This document shows, piece by piece, positions 9,529 to 17,703 of a DNA stretch of 64,000 nucleotides. Under the pieces are notes generated by a model, which saw only the letters and a program-made list of their open reading frames with translations, searched no databases and was not told where the DNA came from. The DNA comes from CAZYIW01 sp964647705. GTDB taxonomy: Bacteria; Pseudomonadota; Gammaproteobacteria; PS1; Pseudothioglobaceae. The stretch covers positions 5,176 to 69,175 of the forward strand of contig CAZYIW010000003.1 in NCBI GenBank assembly GCA_964647705.1, in the 5' to 3' direction. Numbering within the stretch: position 1 is the first letter of the stretch; every line of letters begins with the position of its first letter. The position numbers were made by a program, and so were the translations under genes.

Positions 9529-10236
9529 ATGAACAAATTAACTTTGATTGTATTCTCATTCTCATTACCATTTTTAACGGCTTGTTCTTCCTCAATGCCT
9601 AAAATGCCGGATTTTGATTTGCCTGAGATGCCTGATATGTCTGATTTTGTGCCTGATTTATCACTACCTGATCTTTACAAAGCGGATATTTATCAAGGCT
9701 CAGTATTAGAACGTTTTAAGGTGAATCAACTCAAAGTCGGTATGAATAAAGACCAAGTACAAGATTTAATTGGCTCTCCGAGTGTAATCGACCCCTTTCA
9801 CAATAATCAATGGGATTACATTAACTATTCTAAGACCTTTGGAGAGACGCAAAAAACCATCCACTATCGCTTAAGGTTAACTTTTGATGGCGATAAACTA
9901 AGCCAAATTGATACCTCTGAAATTGACGCATTGCCCGCACTCACCAACGAGGAGAAAAAATTACAAGCCGAGCGTATTGCCAAAGAAAAAGCTGAAGCTG
10001 AAAGGATTGCTAAAGAAAAAGCAGAGGCCGAGCGTCTTGCCAAACAAAAGGCTGAAGCACAAGCCAAGGCTAAGGCCGAAGCTGAGCGTATTGCCAAAGA
10101 AAAAGCTGAAGCTGAAAGGATTGCTAAAGAAAAAGCAGAGGCCGAGCGTCTTGCCAAACAAAAGGCTGAGCAAGAAGCTGAAGCCGAAAGAAAACGTATA
10201 GAAGAAGCCAATAAACCTTGGTATCAATTCTGGTAA
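9529..10236 (+). CDS. bamE: BamE-family lipoprotein with long charged repeat tail
   Basis: BamE is a lipoprotein of the outer-membrane beta-barrel assembly complex. Cys19 in FLTAC is the lipidation site. A Pro/Met/Asp-rich linker (about 23-48) leads into the BamE/SmpA domain (about 52-130) with LKVGMNKDQVQDLIGSP and WDYINY. Most BamE proteins stop near here at 110-180 residues. This one continues with about 90 residues of AERIAKEKAEAE-type repeats (about 146-228), predicted to be a long charged helix like the TolA stalk, and ends WYQFW. The tail is encoded by two exact 86-bp copies. Divergence from fur supports bamE. Confidence 0.85.
   Translation: MNKLTLIVFSFSLPFLTACSSSMPKMPDFDLPEMPDMSDFVPDLSLPDLYKADIYQGSVLERFKVNQLKVGMNKDQVQDLIGSPSVIDPFHNNQWDYINYSKTFGETQKTIHYRLRLTFDGDKLSQIDTSEIDALPALTNEEKKLQAERIAKEKAEAERIAKEKAEAERLAKQKAEAQAKAKAEAERIAKEKAEAERIAKEKAEAERLAKQKAEQEAEAERKRIEEANKPWYQFW
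9970..10169 (+). repeat. Exact 86-bp direct repeat inside bamE
   Basis: Bases 9970-10055 and 10084-10169 are identical over 86 bp with a 114-bp period (38 codons). Identity at third codon positions points to recent duplication or gene conversion rather than protein-level constraint alone. Copy number could vary between strains. Confidence 0.95.
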
Positions 10237-10242
10237 TAACCA

Positions 10243-10869
10243 GTGGTTATGGCACAATCTTTAGACTCGGTCTCGCTAAAAGTCAATGAAGTAGAGTGTC
10301 AGCGCGGTTACAATCAACTATTTACTGATCTGTCCTTTGAGGCAAAATCTGGTGATATTTTTCGCATCACTGGTACCAATGGTAGTGGAAAAACCTCTTT
10401 ACTTAAAATCTTAGCCGGTATTAATTCAGCCGAAGCCGGAACGGTGACAATTGACAATCACCCTGTTGGTTGTGAAAACTATCAACAATCGGTGTTATAT
10501 TTGGGTCATCTATCAGCCATCAGCTCAGAATTGACTGCCACTGAAAACTTGCATTTTTTAACCCAACTTAACGCTTCCAAAAACAAATACTCTCTTACTC
10601 AAGCGTTAGTTCAGATTGGACTGGCGGGTTATGAAGATGAATATTGCGCCAAACTCTCAGCCGGACAAAAACGTCGTGTTATCTTAGCGGCTTTATTCTT
10701 ATCCAACGCCAAAGTTTGGCTCTTAGATGAACCTTTTACCGCATTGGATCCTTTGGGAGTGGAGATTGTTGAAGGGTGTATTCAACAACATTGTGAAAAT
10801 GGCGGAATCTGTTTATTTACCACACACCAAGATTCTTCACTTAAAAACCAAAAAATATTGTCATTATGA
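10243..10869 (+). CDS. ccmA: Heme exporter ATPase CcmA
   Basis: CcmA is the ATPase of the CcmABCD complex that releases holo-CcmE in system I cytochrome c maturation. The 208 residues contain Walker A TGTNGSGKTS, the ABC signature LSAGQKRRV, and Walker B VWLLDEPFTALD, where the Phe-Thr-Ala after the Asp-Glu is typical of CcmA. Start is GTG 10243 or ATG 10249; the GTG is 6 bases after the bamE stop. ccmB overlaps by 4 bases. ccmC to ccmH are not here. Confidence 0.92.
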   Translation: MVMAQSLDSVSLKVNEVECQRGYNQLFTDLSFEAKSGDIFRITGTNGSGKTSLLKILAGINSAEAGTVTIDNHPVGCENYQQSVLYLGHLSAISSELTATENLHFLTQLNASKNKYSLTQALVQIGLAGYEDEYCAKLSAGQKRRVILAALFLSNAKVWLLDEPFTALDPLGVEIVEGCIQQHCENGGICLFTTHQDSSLKNQKILSL

Positions 10870-11531
10870 ATATCTATGTTCAAACATTTAAACGCGATTT
10901 GAAAATTGCTATTCGTAATCCCTCAAGTGTGATAAACCCTTTGCTGTTTTTTGTGATTTCTGTTTCTCTTTTTCCATTAGCAATCAGCCCAGAAGCCTCT
11001 ACCTTGTCTCAAATTGCCTCTGGCATTATTTGGGTCGCCAGTATGCTTTCTGTTTTACTTTCACTCAATACCTTATTTCATTACGACTTTGAAAATGGTG
11101 TCTTAGAACAAATGCTGGTTTCACATTATTCATTGCCTGGGCTTATCCTAGCCAAAACACTGTCGCACTGGATACTAACAGGCATTCCAATTATTCTGCT
11201 CTCACCTTTATTGGGTACGGTTTTATTTTTAACCCCAGAGGGTATTGAAGTATTAATGCTGACCCTGCTATTGGCCACTCCCAGCCTTAGCTTGATTGGT
11301 ACGATTGGCGCCTCACTCATTGTTGGTATTAAAAACTCAGGTATGTTGCTCTCACTTTTGGTTTTGCCTTTGTATATTCCTATTTTGATCTTTGCATCAT
11401 CCGCGGTTTCTCAAGCGCAGTTTGGTATGGATATCGACCAGCCACTGTTGTTTCTTGCCAGTATTTTAATTTTTAGCTTGATGGTTGCACCTTTTGTCAG
11501 CAGCTTGGCACTCAAAATTAGCTTAGAATAA
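10866..11531 (+). CDS. ccmB: Heme exporter membrane subunit CcmB
   Basis: CcmB is the membrane partner of CcmA. The 221 residues show six membrane helices and the family segments FKRDLKIAIRNPSSVINPLL near the N-terminus and FHYDFENGVLEQMLVSHY. The ATG overlaps the ccmA stop by 4 bases. No ccmC follows; the next gene is metK behind its own promoter. Confidence 0.93.
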   Translation: MNIYVQTFKRDLKIAIRNPSSVINPLLFFVISVSLFPLAISPEASTLSQIASGIIWVASMLSVLLSLNTLFHYDFENGVLEQMLVSHYSLPGLILAKTLSHWILTGIPIILLSPLLGTVLFLTPEGIEVLMLTLLLATPSLSLIGTIGASLIVGIKNSGMLLSLLVLPLYIPILIFASSAVSQAQFGMDIDQPLLFLASILIFSLMVAPFVSSLALKISLE

Positions 11532-11553
11532 ACCACAAAATAAGAAAAAGCAC

Positions 11554-11581
11554 TTGATTAGACAGAAATAATATTTATAAT
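11554..11581 (+). promoter_or_regulatory. Promoter of the metK leader
   Basis: TTGATT (11554-11559) and TATAAT (11576-11581) are separated by 16 bases. The predicted start, near 11588, lies just before the riboswitch-like element, so the leader would begin with the aptamer. Confidence 0.7.
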
Positions 11582-11593
11582 TGTTGGAAATAC

Positions 11594-11660
11594 ACGCTGA
11601 TTTGCCCCGATTGCTAGCGTTACTGCCAAGTGAGCAGTTAAAACAAGCTAAAGCTGGAGT
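11594..11660 (+). ncRNA. SAM-II-like riboswitch upstream of metK
   Basis: The leader shows the conserved landmarks of the SAM-II (SAM-alpha) aptamer in order: P1 ACGCT (11594-11598) pairing with AGCGT (11616-11620), the GATTTG loop start at 11599, TTGC before the P1 return strand, then a TTAAAAC-AAGCTAAAG segment (about 11638-11652). Between P1 and that segment sits an extra hairpin, ACTGC (11622-11626) with GCAGT (11634-11638). SAM-II binds S-adenosylmethionine, the product of MetK, so feedback control fits. I could not confirm the second pseudoknot helix by eye; related SAM-V is the main alternative. Confidence 0.72.
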
Positions 11661-11677
11661 TTCTTCTAAATATAAAG

Positions 11678-11702
11678 AAAACCCGCTTTAAGGGTTTTTT
11701 TA
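11678..11702 (+). terminator. Intrinsic terminator in the metK leader
   Basis: AAAACCC (11678-11684) pairs with GGGTTTT (11692-11698), followed by more T. It sits between the riboswitch-like element and the metK ribosome site AGGAG, so it probably serves as the expression platform. Confidence 0.8.
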
Positions 11703-11719
11703 ATTTTAGGAGAACAAAA

Positions 11720-12853
11720 ATGATTTTTACCTCTGAATCTGTTTCTGCTGGTCACCCAGATAAAGTTTGTGACCAAATCTCTGACGCCATCCTTGATGCC
11801 GCACTCAAAGAAGATATCAACTCACGCGTAGCTGTTGAGACACTGGTAAAAGACAACCATGTTGTATTGGCTGGTGAGATTACCACGGGCGCTCAAATTG
11901 ATTATGAAAAAATCGTTCGCAAAACCATTAACGACATCGGATACAACAAAGAAGAATATGGTTTTAATGGCAACAGTTGCGATATCACCAACCTATTGGG
12001 TGAACAATCACAAGATATCAAAATTGGTGTGGATGAATTTGAAGGACACGAGCAAGGTGCAGGCGACCAAGGTTTAATGTTTGGGTATGCTTGTAATGCC
12101 ACCGATGTTTTGATGCCAGCACCCATTCTTTATGCACATCGTTTGGTAAAGAAACAAGCCGAACTAATGAAATCAGGAAAATTACCATGGTTGCGTCCTG
12201 ATGCGAAATCACAAGTGTCTTGTCATTATGATGGACACAAAATTGTGGGCATTGATGCGGTGGTTCTTTCCACTCAACACGATGAAGATATCTCACAAGC
12301 CGATTTAAAAGAAGCAGTGATGGAAGAGATTGTCAAACCAGTGTTGCCTAGCGATTGGTTAAATAACAACACCAAATACCATATTAATCCAACGGGTCAT
12401 TTTGTGATTGGCGGACCTGTAGGGGATGCGGGACTGACTGGACGTAAAATTATCGTCGATACTTATGGCGGTATGGGTCGCCATGGTGGTGGTGCATTTT
12501 CTGGTAAGGACCCATCTAAGGTTGACCGATCGGCGGCTTATGCAGCACGTTATGTAGCCAAAAATATTGTGGCTGCAGGCCTTGCTGATAAATGTGAGAT
12601 TCAAGTCTCTTATGCGATTGGCGTTGCTGAGCCTACCTCAATCAATGTCAACACCTTTGATACTGGAAACATTTCTAATGAAAAAATTGAAAAATTAGTA
12701 GCTGAGCATTTTGATTTAAGACCCAAAGGTTTAATTACAATGTTAAATCTAAAACGCCCAATTTATCAACAAACAGCCAGTTATGGTCATTTTGGCCGTA
12801 CCGAAGACGACATCACTTGGGAAAAGACCGATCGTGCTGATCGCTTAAAATAA
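11720..12853 (+). CDS. metK: S-adenosylmethionine synthetase
   Basis: MetK makes SAM from methionine and ATP. The 377 residues carry [20 protein letters not shown] at the N-terminus, the ATP-binding [12 protein letters not shown] (about 112-123) and the phosphate loop [19 protein letters not shown]. Length matches the family. A clear TTTTAGGAG ribosome site sits 7 bases upstream. Together with ahcY downstream it forms the core of the activated methyl cycle, each gene with its own metabolite-sensing leader. Confidence 0.97.
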   Translation: MIFTSESVSAGHPDKVCDQISDAILDAALKEDINSRVAVETLVKDNHVVLAGEITTGAQIDYEKIVRKTINDIGYNKEEYGFNGNSCDITNLLGEQSQDIKIGVDEFEGHEQGAGDQGLMFGYACNATDVLMPAPILYAHRLVKKQAELMKSGKLPWLRPDAKSQVSCHYDGHKIVGIDAVVLSTQHDEDISQADLKEAVMEEIVKPVLPSDWLNNNTKYHINPTGHFVIGGPVGDAGLTGRKIIVDTYGGMGRHGGGAFSGKDPSKVDRSAAYAARYVAKNIVAAGLADKCEIQVSYAIGVAEPTSINVNTFDTGNISNEKIEKLVAEHFDLRPKGLITMLNLKRPIYQQTASYGHFGRTEDDITWEKTDRADRLK

Positions 12854-12863
12854 TTGGTATAAT
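12854..12863 (+). promoter_or_regulatory. Extended -10 promoter of ahcY
   Basis: TTGGTATAAT gives a TGn extended -10 with perfect TATAAT (12858-12863). The predicted start near 12870 coincides with the 5' end of the SAH riboswitch. The same decamer occurs upstream of ispD and hom. Confidence 0.75.
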
Positions 12864-12870
12864 AACAATC

Positions 12871-12930
12871 TGCCAAGGAGCGTTGCACTGGGTGAATTCC
12901 CATCAGGCTTGGCAATCAAAACGACGCTCA
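12871..12930 (+). ncRNA. SAH riboswitch upstream of ahcY
   Basis: TGCCAAG (12871-12877) pairs with CTTGGCA (12908-12914) as P1, directly followed by the conserved GGAGCGTTGCA. Inside, TGGG/CCCA (12889-12892 with 12899-12902) forms the hairpin. GAGCGT (12878-12883) pairs with ACGCTC (12924-12929) as the pseudoknot. This matches the S-adenosylhomocysteine aptamer, which usually switches on ahcY when its substrate builds up. The pseudoknot strand ends 22 bases before the AGGAG ribosome site; no separate terminator is seen, so control may be at translation. Confidence 0.92.
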
Positions 12931-12956
12931 TTTTTATTGTTTTTTAGGAGATAAAA

Positions 12957-14342
12957 ATGAGTAATCCAACCATTGATAACAATGACTATAAAGTGGCTGA
13001 TATTGGCTTAGCCGATTTTGGCCGAAAAGAAATCGAGCTGGCTGAAAAAGAAATGCCGGCTTTGATGGCGCTTCGCGAAAAGTATAAAGACACACAACCT
13101 TTGGCAGGTGCCAAAATCTTAGGCTGTATCCACATGACCATTCAAACTGCTGTACTGATGGAAACTTTGGTAGATTTGGGTGCCAAGGTGCGTTGGTCAA
13201 GTTGCAATATTTTTTCAACACAGGATCATGCAGCAGCAGCCATGGTGGCAGCCGATATCCCAACTTTTGCTTGGAAAGGCGAAACTGAAGAAGAATTTTT
13301 ATGGTGTATTGAACAAACCATTCTCTCGAATAACGAACCTTGGGATGCCAATATGGTGCTTGATGATGGTGGCGATTTAACGCAAATGCTACATGAAAAA
13401 TATCCCCAGATGCTTAACAACATCCATGGCATTAGTGAAGAAACCACCACTGGAGTTCATCGCCTATTAGAAATGCTGGAGCAAGGTAGCCTAAAGGTAC
13501 CGGCAATTAATGTCAATGATTCAATCACCAAAAGTAAAAATGACAATAAATACGGCTGTCGCCACTCACTAAACGATGCGATTAAGCGCGGCACAGATAT
13601 GTTGATGTCAGGCAAAAAAGCTTTGGTAATTGGCTATGGTGATGTGGGCAAAGGTTCGGCACAATCTTTGCGTCAAGAAGGCATGATTGTTAAAGTCAGC
13701 GAGATTGACCCCATTTGCGCTATGCAAGCTTGTATGGATGGCTTTGAAGTGGTTTCACCCTACAACAATGGCATCAACACTGGTGAGATCGAGGGTGTTA
13801 ACCAAGATTTATTGACCAATACCGATTTGGTAGTGACGACAACAGGCAATATCAATGTTTGTGATGCGCCGATGTTACAAACCTTAAAAGCTGGCGCTGT
13901 GGTTTGTAATATTGGTCACTTTGATAATGAAATTGACACCGGCTTTATGCGTGATAATTGGCGCTGGGAAGAGGTTAAACCACAAGTACATCGAGTTTTT
14001 CGAGACGACAGTAAAGACAATTATTTAATCCTACTTTCTGAGGGACGCTTAGTCAATCTAGGCAATGCCACAGGACACCCTTCTCGAATTATGGATGGTT
14101 CTTTTGCCAATCAAGTTTTGGCACAAATGTATTTATACGATCAAAAATTTGCCGATTTGCCAGAAGGTGCCAAGTTGGACAATATCTTTGTAAAAGTGCT
14201 ACCGAAAAAGCTAGATGAAGAAGTCGCTGCTGGTATGGTTGGTGGCTTTGGTGGTGTGATCACTCAAATGACCGATGCACAAGCCAAGTATATTAACACG
14301 CCTAAATCTGGCCCATTCAAGACAGAGTCTTATAAATATTAG
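12957..14342 (+). CDS. ahcY: Adenosylhomocysteinase
   Basis: AhcY hydrolyses S-adenosylhomocysteine to adenosine and homocysteine, removing the inhibitor left by methyltransferases. The 461 residues include the NAD-binding [17 protein letters not shown] (about 223-239), the substrate motif [20 protein letters not shown] region, and the C-terminal [12 protein letters not shown] that reaches into the neighbouring subunit. A strong TTTTTTAGGAG ribosome site lies 7 bases before the ATG. An SAH riboswitch precedes it and a terminator follows. Confidence 0.98.
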   Translation: MSNPTIDNNDYKVADIGLADFGRKEIELAEKEMPALMALREKYKDTQPLAGAKILGCIHMTIQTAVLMETLVDLGAKVRWSSCNIFSTQDHAAAAMVAADIPTFAWKGETEEEFLWCIEQTILSNNEPWDANMVLDDGGDLTQMLHEKYPQMLNNIHGISEETTTGVHRLLEMLEQGSLKVPAINVNDSITKSKNDNKYGCRHSLNDAIKRGTDMLMSGKKALVIGYGDVGKGSAQSLRQEGMIVKVSEIDPICAMQACMDGFEVVSPYNNGINTGEIEGVNQDLLTNTDLVVTTTGNINVCDAPMLQTLKAGAVVCNIGHFDNEIDTGFMRDNWRWEEVKPQVHRVFRDDSKDNYLILLSEGRLVNLGNATGHPSRIMDGSFANQVLAQMYLYDQKFADLPEGAKLDNIFVKVLPKKLDEEVAAGMVGGFGGVITQMTDAQAKYINTPKSGPFKTESYKY

Positions 14343-14366
14343 TATTGATAAAAAATTCAAAATTTT

Positions 14367-14396
14367 AAAATCCAGCACCAAAATCGTTGGATTTTT
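14367..14396 (+). terminator. Intrinsic terminator after ahcY
   Basis: AAAATCCA (14367-14374) pairs with TGGATTTT (14388-14395) around a 13-base loop; further T-rich sequence follows to 14409. Confidence 0.7.
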
Positions 14397-14491
14397 ACTA
14401 TTTTTTTTCTGAAAAAAGCCTTTATTAAGGCAAAAATTGAGAAAATGGTTTGTTTTCAACACCCATTTTTAAAAAAATTAATATTTTTATC

Positions 14492-15472
14492 ATGAATCCT
14501 ATTTTTCAAGATTTAAAAACCTTTAAAGAGTCTTATATCCAAGGCTTGGAATCAATGTTGGATGCGCAAGATTTGGGTGCTTTTATTTTGGTTTTGGCCA
14601 ATGCAAAAATCAGCGCCCCCATTTGGCTTAGACTCGAATCCAAACTGCTTTTAAAGTTTGAACAATTAAAGTCGAACAACTCTCATGGATCAGACGACGA
14701 TGAGTTGGTTTTTGACAAATTAAAAGACATCGATATAACGACTTTGGCGTTAACCGAGTATCGTCAATCGGGCTTTTTTGAAATTCAATACAATCCCCTA
14801 AGAGCGCTTCGCCCCAAGCGTTTGAGCCAGTCAAAAACCAAAGGCATGTACAAAGATTTTGACAATAGTGACTTTCACTTTAATAAAGATTTTTTAAAAA
14901 ATGAGGTTTTTTGGCAAGGGCAGTTTTTTTCTAAGGAAGTGACCCTGTTTTACAATAAGTTTCCTTTTGCCGACTGGCATGGGTTGGTGGTGGTTGAACC
15001 AACAAAAAAACACCCTCAATTAATGACTCAAGATCTGCATCATTTTGCTTGGATGATGGCCAATAGTGTGGGCATTCATATCAATGGATGGACTTTGGCC
15101 TATAACGCTTATGGGGCTTATGCATCGGTGAATCATTTTCATCTGCAATGTTTTATTCGTGAAAAACCATTGCCTATTGAAACACAGGAAAAATACCCAT
15201 TAGCACACCAGAGTTTCTCTAGTGTCAGCGATGCTTGGATGCTAATCGAATCATTGCACAAACAAGAGCAACCCTATCATGTTATCTATAAAAAGGATAC
15301 AATCTTGGTGATAATTAGAAAACGCCAAGGAGAATACCAGCATGCGCCATGGTCAGCAGGCTATGCCTGGTATGAAGCCTGCGGTGGTGTGTGCATTGAT
15401 GATTTATCTGTGTTCAAACAGCTTGACTCAGTGGTATTGAACGAAGAAATTAATAAATTAACCTTAAAATAA
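14492..15472 (+). CDS. GDP-hexose phosphorylase-like (VTC2/GDPGP1 family) HIT protein
   Basis: A 326-residue soluble protein that resembles eukaryotic GDP-D-glucose phosphorylase (GDPGP1) and plant GDP-L-galactose phosphorylase (VTC2). The match lies in three blocks: FEIQYNPLRALRPKR, corresponding to the family's Gln-x-Asn-x-x-Arg and Arg-Arg-Pro block; FHFNKDFLKNEVFW; and AYASVNHFHLQCF (about 213-225), with the HxHxQ active site of the HIT superfamily. The known reaction is phosphorolysis of a GDP-sugar to GDP and sugar-1-phosphate; the substrate here is unknown. ATG 14492 is preferred to TTG 14450, because homology begins after it, although no clear ribosome site is seen. Confidence 0.72.
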   Translation: MNPIFQDLKTFKESYIQGLESMLDAQDLGAFILVLANAKISAPIWLRLESKLLLKFEQLKSNNSHGSDDDELVFDKLKDIDITTLALTEYRQSGFFEIQYNPLRALRPKRLSQSKTKGMYKDFDNSDFHFNKDFLKNEVFWQGQFFSKEVTLFYNKFPFADWHGLVVVEPTKKHPQLMTQDLHHFAWMMANSVGIHINGWTLAYNAYGAYASVNHFHLQCFIREKPLPIETQEKYPLAHQSFSSVSDAWMLIESLHKQEQPYHVIYKKDTILVIIRKRQGEYQHAPWSAGYAWYEACGGVCIDDLSVFKQLDSVVLNEEINKLTLK

Positions 15473-15515
15473 AACCGTCTATTAATCAACCTTAATATAA
15501 AACTGTCTATTGATT
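15460..15515 (+). repeat. Tandem 28-bp duplication across a stop codon
   Basis: Units 15460-15487 and 15488-15515 match at 24 of 28 positions. The first unit contains the last codons and TAA of the preceding gene. The four mismatches suggest an older duplication. Confidence 0.85.
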
Positions 15516-15707
15516 ACAGCTCAGTAGTTAAATAACCTATCTGGGAAGTATTTATCTCCATATACTGTGCTTTCTAGTCTTGGGGTTTGTTTATTCTTCT
15601 CAATGCAAACAAGCCCCTATTTCAAACCAATTCGACACTGTCTCAATTAAACGCTTAGAGCCAGATTGATGCGGTAAAATTTTTTGTTATTTTGACACCA
15701 ATTTGTC
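15473..15707 (+). other. Longest intergenic spacer, with a strong hairpin
   Basis: These 235 bases before glyQ contain the second 28-bp repeat unit and a stable hairpin: GGGGTTTGTTT (15582-15592) pairs with AAACAAGCCCC (15607-15617) through 11 pairs including one G-U, around a 14-base loop. No T-run follows on the plus strand. There is no recognisable tRNA, 6S or tmRNA. It may be part of a glyQ leader or a small RNA. Confidence 0.5.
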
Positions 15708-16607
15708 ATGTCTATATCTGAGCTAGATGCCAGTGCATCTTTTCAAAATTTAATTTTAAAACTACAATCATTTTGGGCAAAAAAAGGCTGTGCACTGCTT
15801 CAACCTTTTGATATGGAAATGGGTGCAGGTACGTTCCATCCAGCCACGTTTCTACGTGCCATTGGTCCAGAACCTTGGAATAGTGCCTATGTCCAACCCT
15901 CACGTAGACCTACTGATGGACGCTATGGTGAAAACCCAAATCGTTTACAACACTATTACCAATTCCAAGTTTTACTCAAACCCTCGCCAAAAGATATTCA
16001 AGATTTGTATTTGGAATCTCTCACTCACATTGGTCTTGACTTTAATGTGCATGATGTGCGCTTTGTTGAAGATAATTGGGAATCACCCACCCTTGGCGCA
16101 TGGGGGCTTGGCTGGGAAGTCTGGCTCAATGGCATGGAAGTTTCACAATTTACCTACTTTCAACAAGTGGGGGGTCTCTCATGTAAGCCTGTTTCAGGTG
16201 AGTTAACCTATGGCCTAGAGAGGTTGGCCATGTATCTGCAAGGCGTAGACTCCGTGTTTGATTTGGTTTGGGTAGATGGTGTGAGTTATGGTGATGTATT
16301 TCATCAAAATGAAGTTGAACAATCCAAATATAATTTCGAAATTGCTGATACCGAGGTACTGTTTAGACAATTTGATGAGGCTGAAGCCATGAATGCCCAA
16401 TTAATCGAACATTCTCTGCCCTTTCCAGCCTACGAACAAGTAATGAAAGCCTCTCACTTATTTAATTTGCTTGACGCCCGACATGCGATTAGTGTTACTG
16501 ACAGGGCTCGATTTATTCGCCGTGTTCGTGCCATGAGTCAAAAAGTGGCACAAACCTATTACGATTCTCGTGAAGCGTTAGGTTTTCCAATGCTGGTAAA
16601 AAAATAG
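15708..16607 (+). CDS. glyQ: Glycine--tRNA ligase alpha subunit
   Basis: GlyQ holds the class II catalytic core of the alpha2beta2 glycyl-tRNA synthetase. The 299 residues contain [20 protein letters not shown] and [19 protein letters not shown], which are nearly invariant in the family, and [19 protein letters not shown] (motif 3). The gene is followed after 5 bases by yqaA rather than by glyS, which sits at the left end of the window on the other strand. Confidence 0.98.
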   Translation: MSISELDASASFQNLILKLQSFWAKKGCALLQPFDMEMGAGTFHPATFLRAIGPEPWNSAYVQPSRRPTDGRYGENPNRLQHYYQFQVLLKPSPKDIQDLYLESLTHIGLDFNVHDVRFVEDNWESPTLGAWGLGWEVWLNGMEVSQFTYFQQVGGLSCKPVSGELTYGLERLAMYLQGVDSVFDLVWVDGVSYGDVFHQNEVEQSKYNFEIADTEVLFRQFDEAEAMNAQLIEHSLPFPAYEQVMKASHLFNLLDARHAISVTDRARFIRRVRAMSQKVAQTYYDSREALGFPMLVKK

Positions 16608-16612
16608 TCTGA

Positions 16613-17182
16613 ATGCCAATATTTTCTAAACTTTATAATCAAGCACTCGATTGGGCAAAAAGCCGCTATGCAATTTATTGGCTCTCAGGGGTAAGTTTTT
16701 TAGAATCCTCAATTCTGCCTTATCCACCTCCCGATGTGATTTTGGCACCAATGTCACTCAAACAACCTAAGCGCGCTTTTTGGTTCGCCTGGGTTTGTAC
16801 TATTACGTCAGTTCTTGGCGGACTTGCTGGATATTTTCTGGGTGAAGTTCTACTTAATTTTCTTGTTAATTATCACCTGTTTGAAATTGGCATCATTGAT
16901 GAGGCAAAGCTTCAGTTTGAAAAATACGGCATTTGGTTTGTTGGTTTGGCTGCTTTTAGCCCCATTCCATATAAACTTGCTACAATTACCGCTGGTATGA
17001 TGCACATGGCGCTTTTGCCGTTTATTGTGATCTCTCTTATCGCCCGCGGTGCACGTTATTTTCTGGTGGCCTATATTGTTAAAAAATACGGGCAACAATG
17101 TGATGCTTGGTTGAAAAAATACATTGATCGTTTGGGTTATTACTTGATAATTTTGGTCGTAGTGGTTTTATTGTATGTTTAA
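16613..17182 (+). CDS. yqaA: YqaA/DedA-family membrane protein
   Basis: A 189-residue SNARE-associated (DedA/VTT) family membrane protein. Features are the N-terminal FLESSILPYPPPDVILAPM, a GGLAGYFLGE helix and FSPIPYKLATITAGMM, the conserved re-entrant segment. DedA proteins are linked to undecaprenyl-phosphate or phospholipid translocation; the exact role of the YqaA subgroup is unknown. The end overlaps the NlpD-like gene by 8 bases; yqaA next to nlpD is a recurring gammaproteobacterial pairing. Confidence 0.85.
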   Translation: MPIFSKLYNQALDWAKSRYAIYWLSGVSFLESSILPYPPPDVILAPMSLKQPKRAFWFAWVCTITSVLGGLAGYFLGEVLLNFLVNYHLFEIGIIDEAKLQFEKYGIWFVGLAAFSPIPYKLATITAGMMHMALLPFIVISLIARGARYFLVAYIVKKYGQQCDAWLKKYIDRLGYYLIILVVVVLLYV

Positions 17183-17693
17183 GATAGCACTGAGTGTTGC
17201 ACTAATAATGTTTTTTACCTCCGGTTGTTTACCAAAGAGTAAAAAACAACCTGTTGTTATTGTTGATAAATCAATCAATCAGCAAAATATTCAAATACAA
17301 AGGTATGAAACCGACCCTACCAAACACAACCAACAAACAAGTGACACAGAAAACAAATCAACACCCAAAAGTTGGTCTATTCCAGTTGCAGGCAAGGTCA
17401 TTCAATCATTTTCCAAGTCGCATCCTGGCTTAACTTTTAACACGCAATCTGGACAATCAGTCCGTTCAATTCGTGATGGTGTAGTCGTTTATACAGATCA
17501 ATCTGCAAAAAAAATTATCATTAAACACTCTCTTGGTTTTTATAGTACTTATACTCAGATTCTCTCATTTCAAGTTGCAACCGGCGACGATGTTAAAAAA
17601 GCTCAGGTGTTAGCATTAACAGGGAAAAATCCATTTTATTTTGAGATGAAAAAATTCGAAGAACACATCAATCCTAGTAAATATTTGAAATAA
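17175..17693 (+). CDS. nlpD: NlpD-like LytM-domain lipoprotein
   Basis: A 172-residue lipoprotein (Cys18 in FFTSGC) with a polar linker to about 70 and a C-terminal M23/LytM fold (about 75-172). Both zinc-binding motifs are lost: the HxxxD position reads within LTFNTQSGQSVRSI and the HxH position reads FYFEMKK. It is therefore probably not a peptidase but an activator of cell-wall amidases, as NlpD and EnvC are. It lacks the LysM domain of classical NlpD. The complete M23 enzyme at 27 kb is a different gene. Confidence 0.75.
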   Translation: MFKIALSVALIMFFTSGCLPKSKKQPVVIVDKSINQQNIQIQRYETDPTKHNQQTSDTENKSTPKSWSIPVAGKVIQSFSKSHPGLTFNTQSGQSVRSIRDGVVVYTDQSAKKIIIKHSLGFYSTYTQILSFQVATGDDVKKAQVLALTGKNPFYFEMKKFEEHINPSKYLK

Positions 17694-17703
17694 AATAGAG
17701 ACG

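Noticed and set aside
9864..10211. Minus-strand open frame of 115 codons inside bamE
   Set aside because: It mirrors the repetitive tail (Ser/Ala/Phe-rich translation) and has no ribosome site or homology.
14418..14431. Hairpin GCCTT/AAGGC with a T-run on the minus strand after ahcY
   Set aside because: It is oriented as a minus-strand terminator, but no minus-strand gene lies upstream of it; short A/T-flanked stems like this occur by chance.
15516..15707. Possible 6S RNA, tmRNA or SRP RNA in the spacer before glyQ
   Set aside because: None of the conserved sequence blocks of these RNAs was recognised; only a single hairpin is clear.
17175..17693. Active M23 peptidase
   Set aside because: Both zinc-binding motifs are missing, so an enzymatic role was not assigned.
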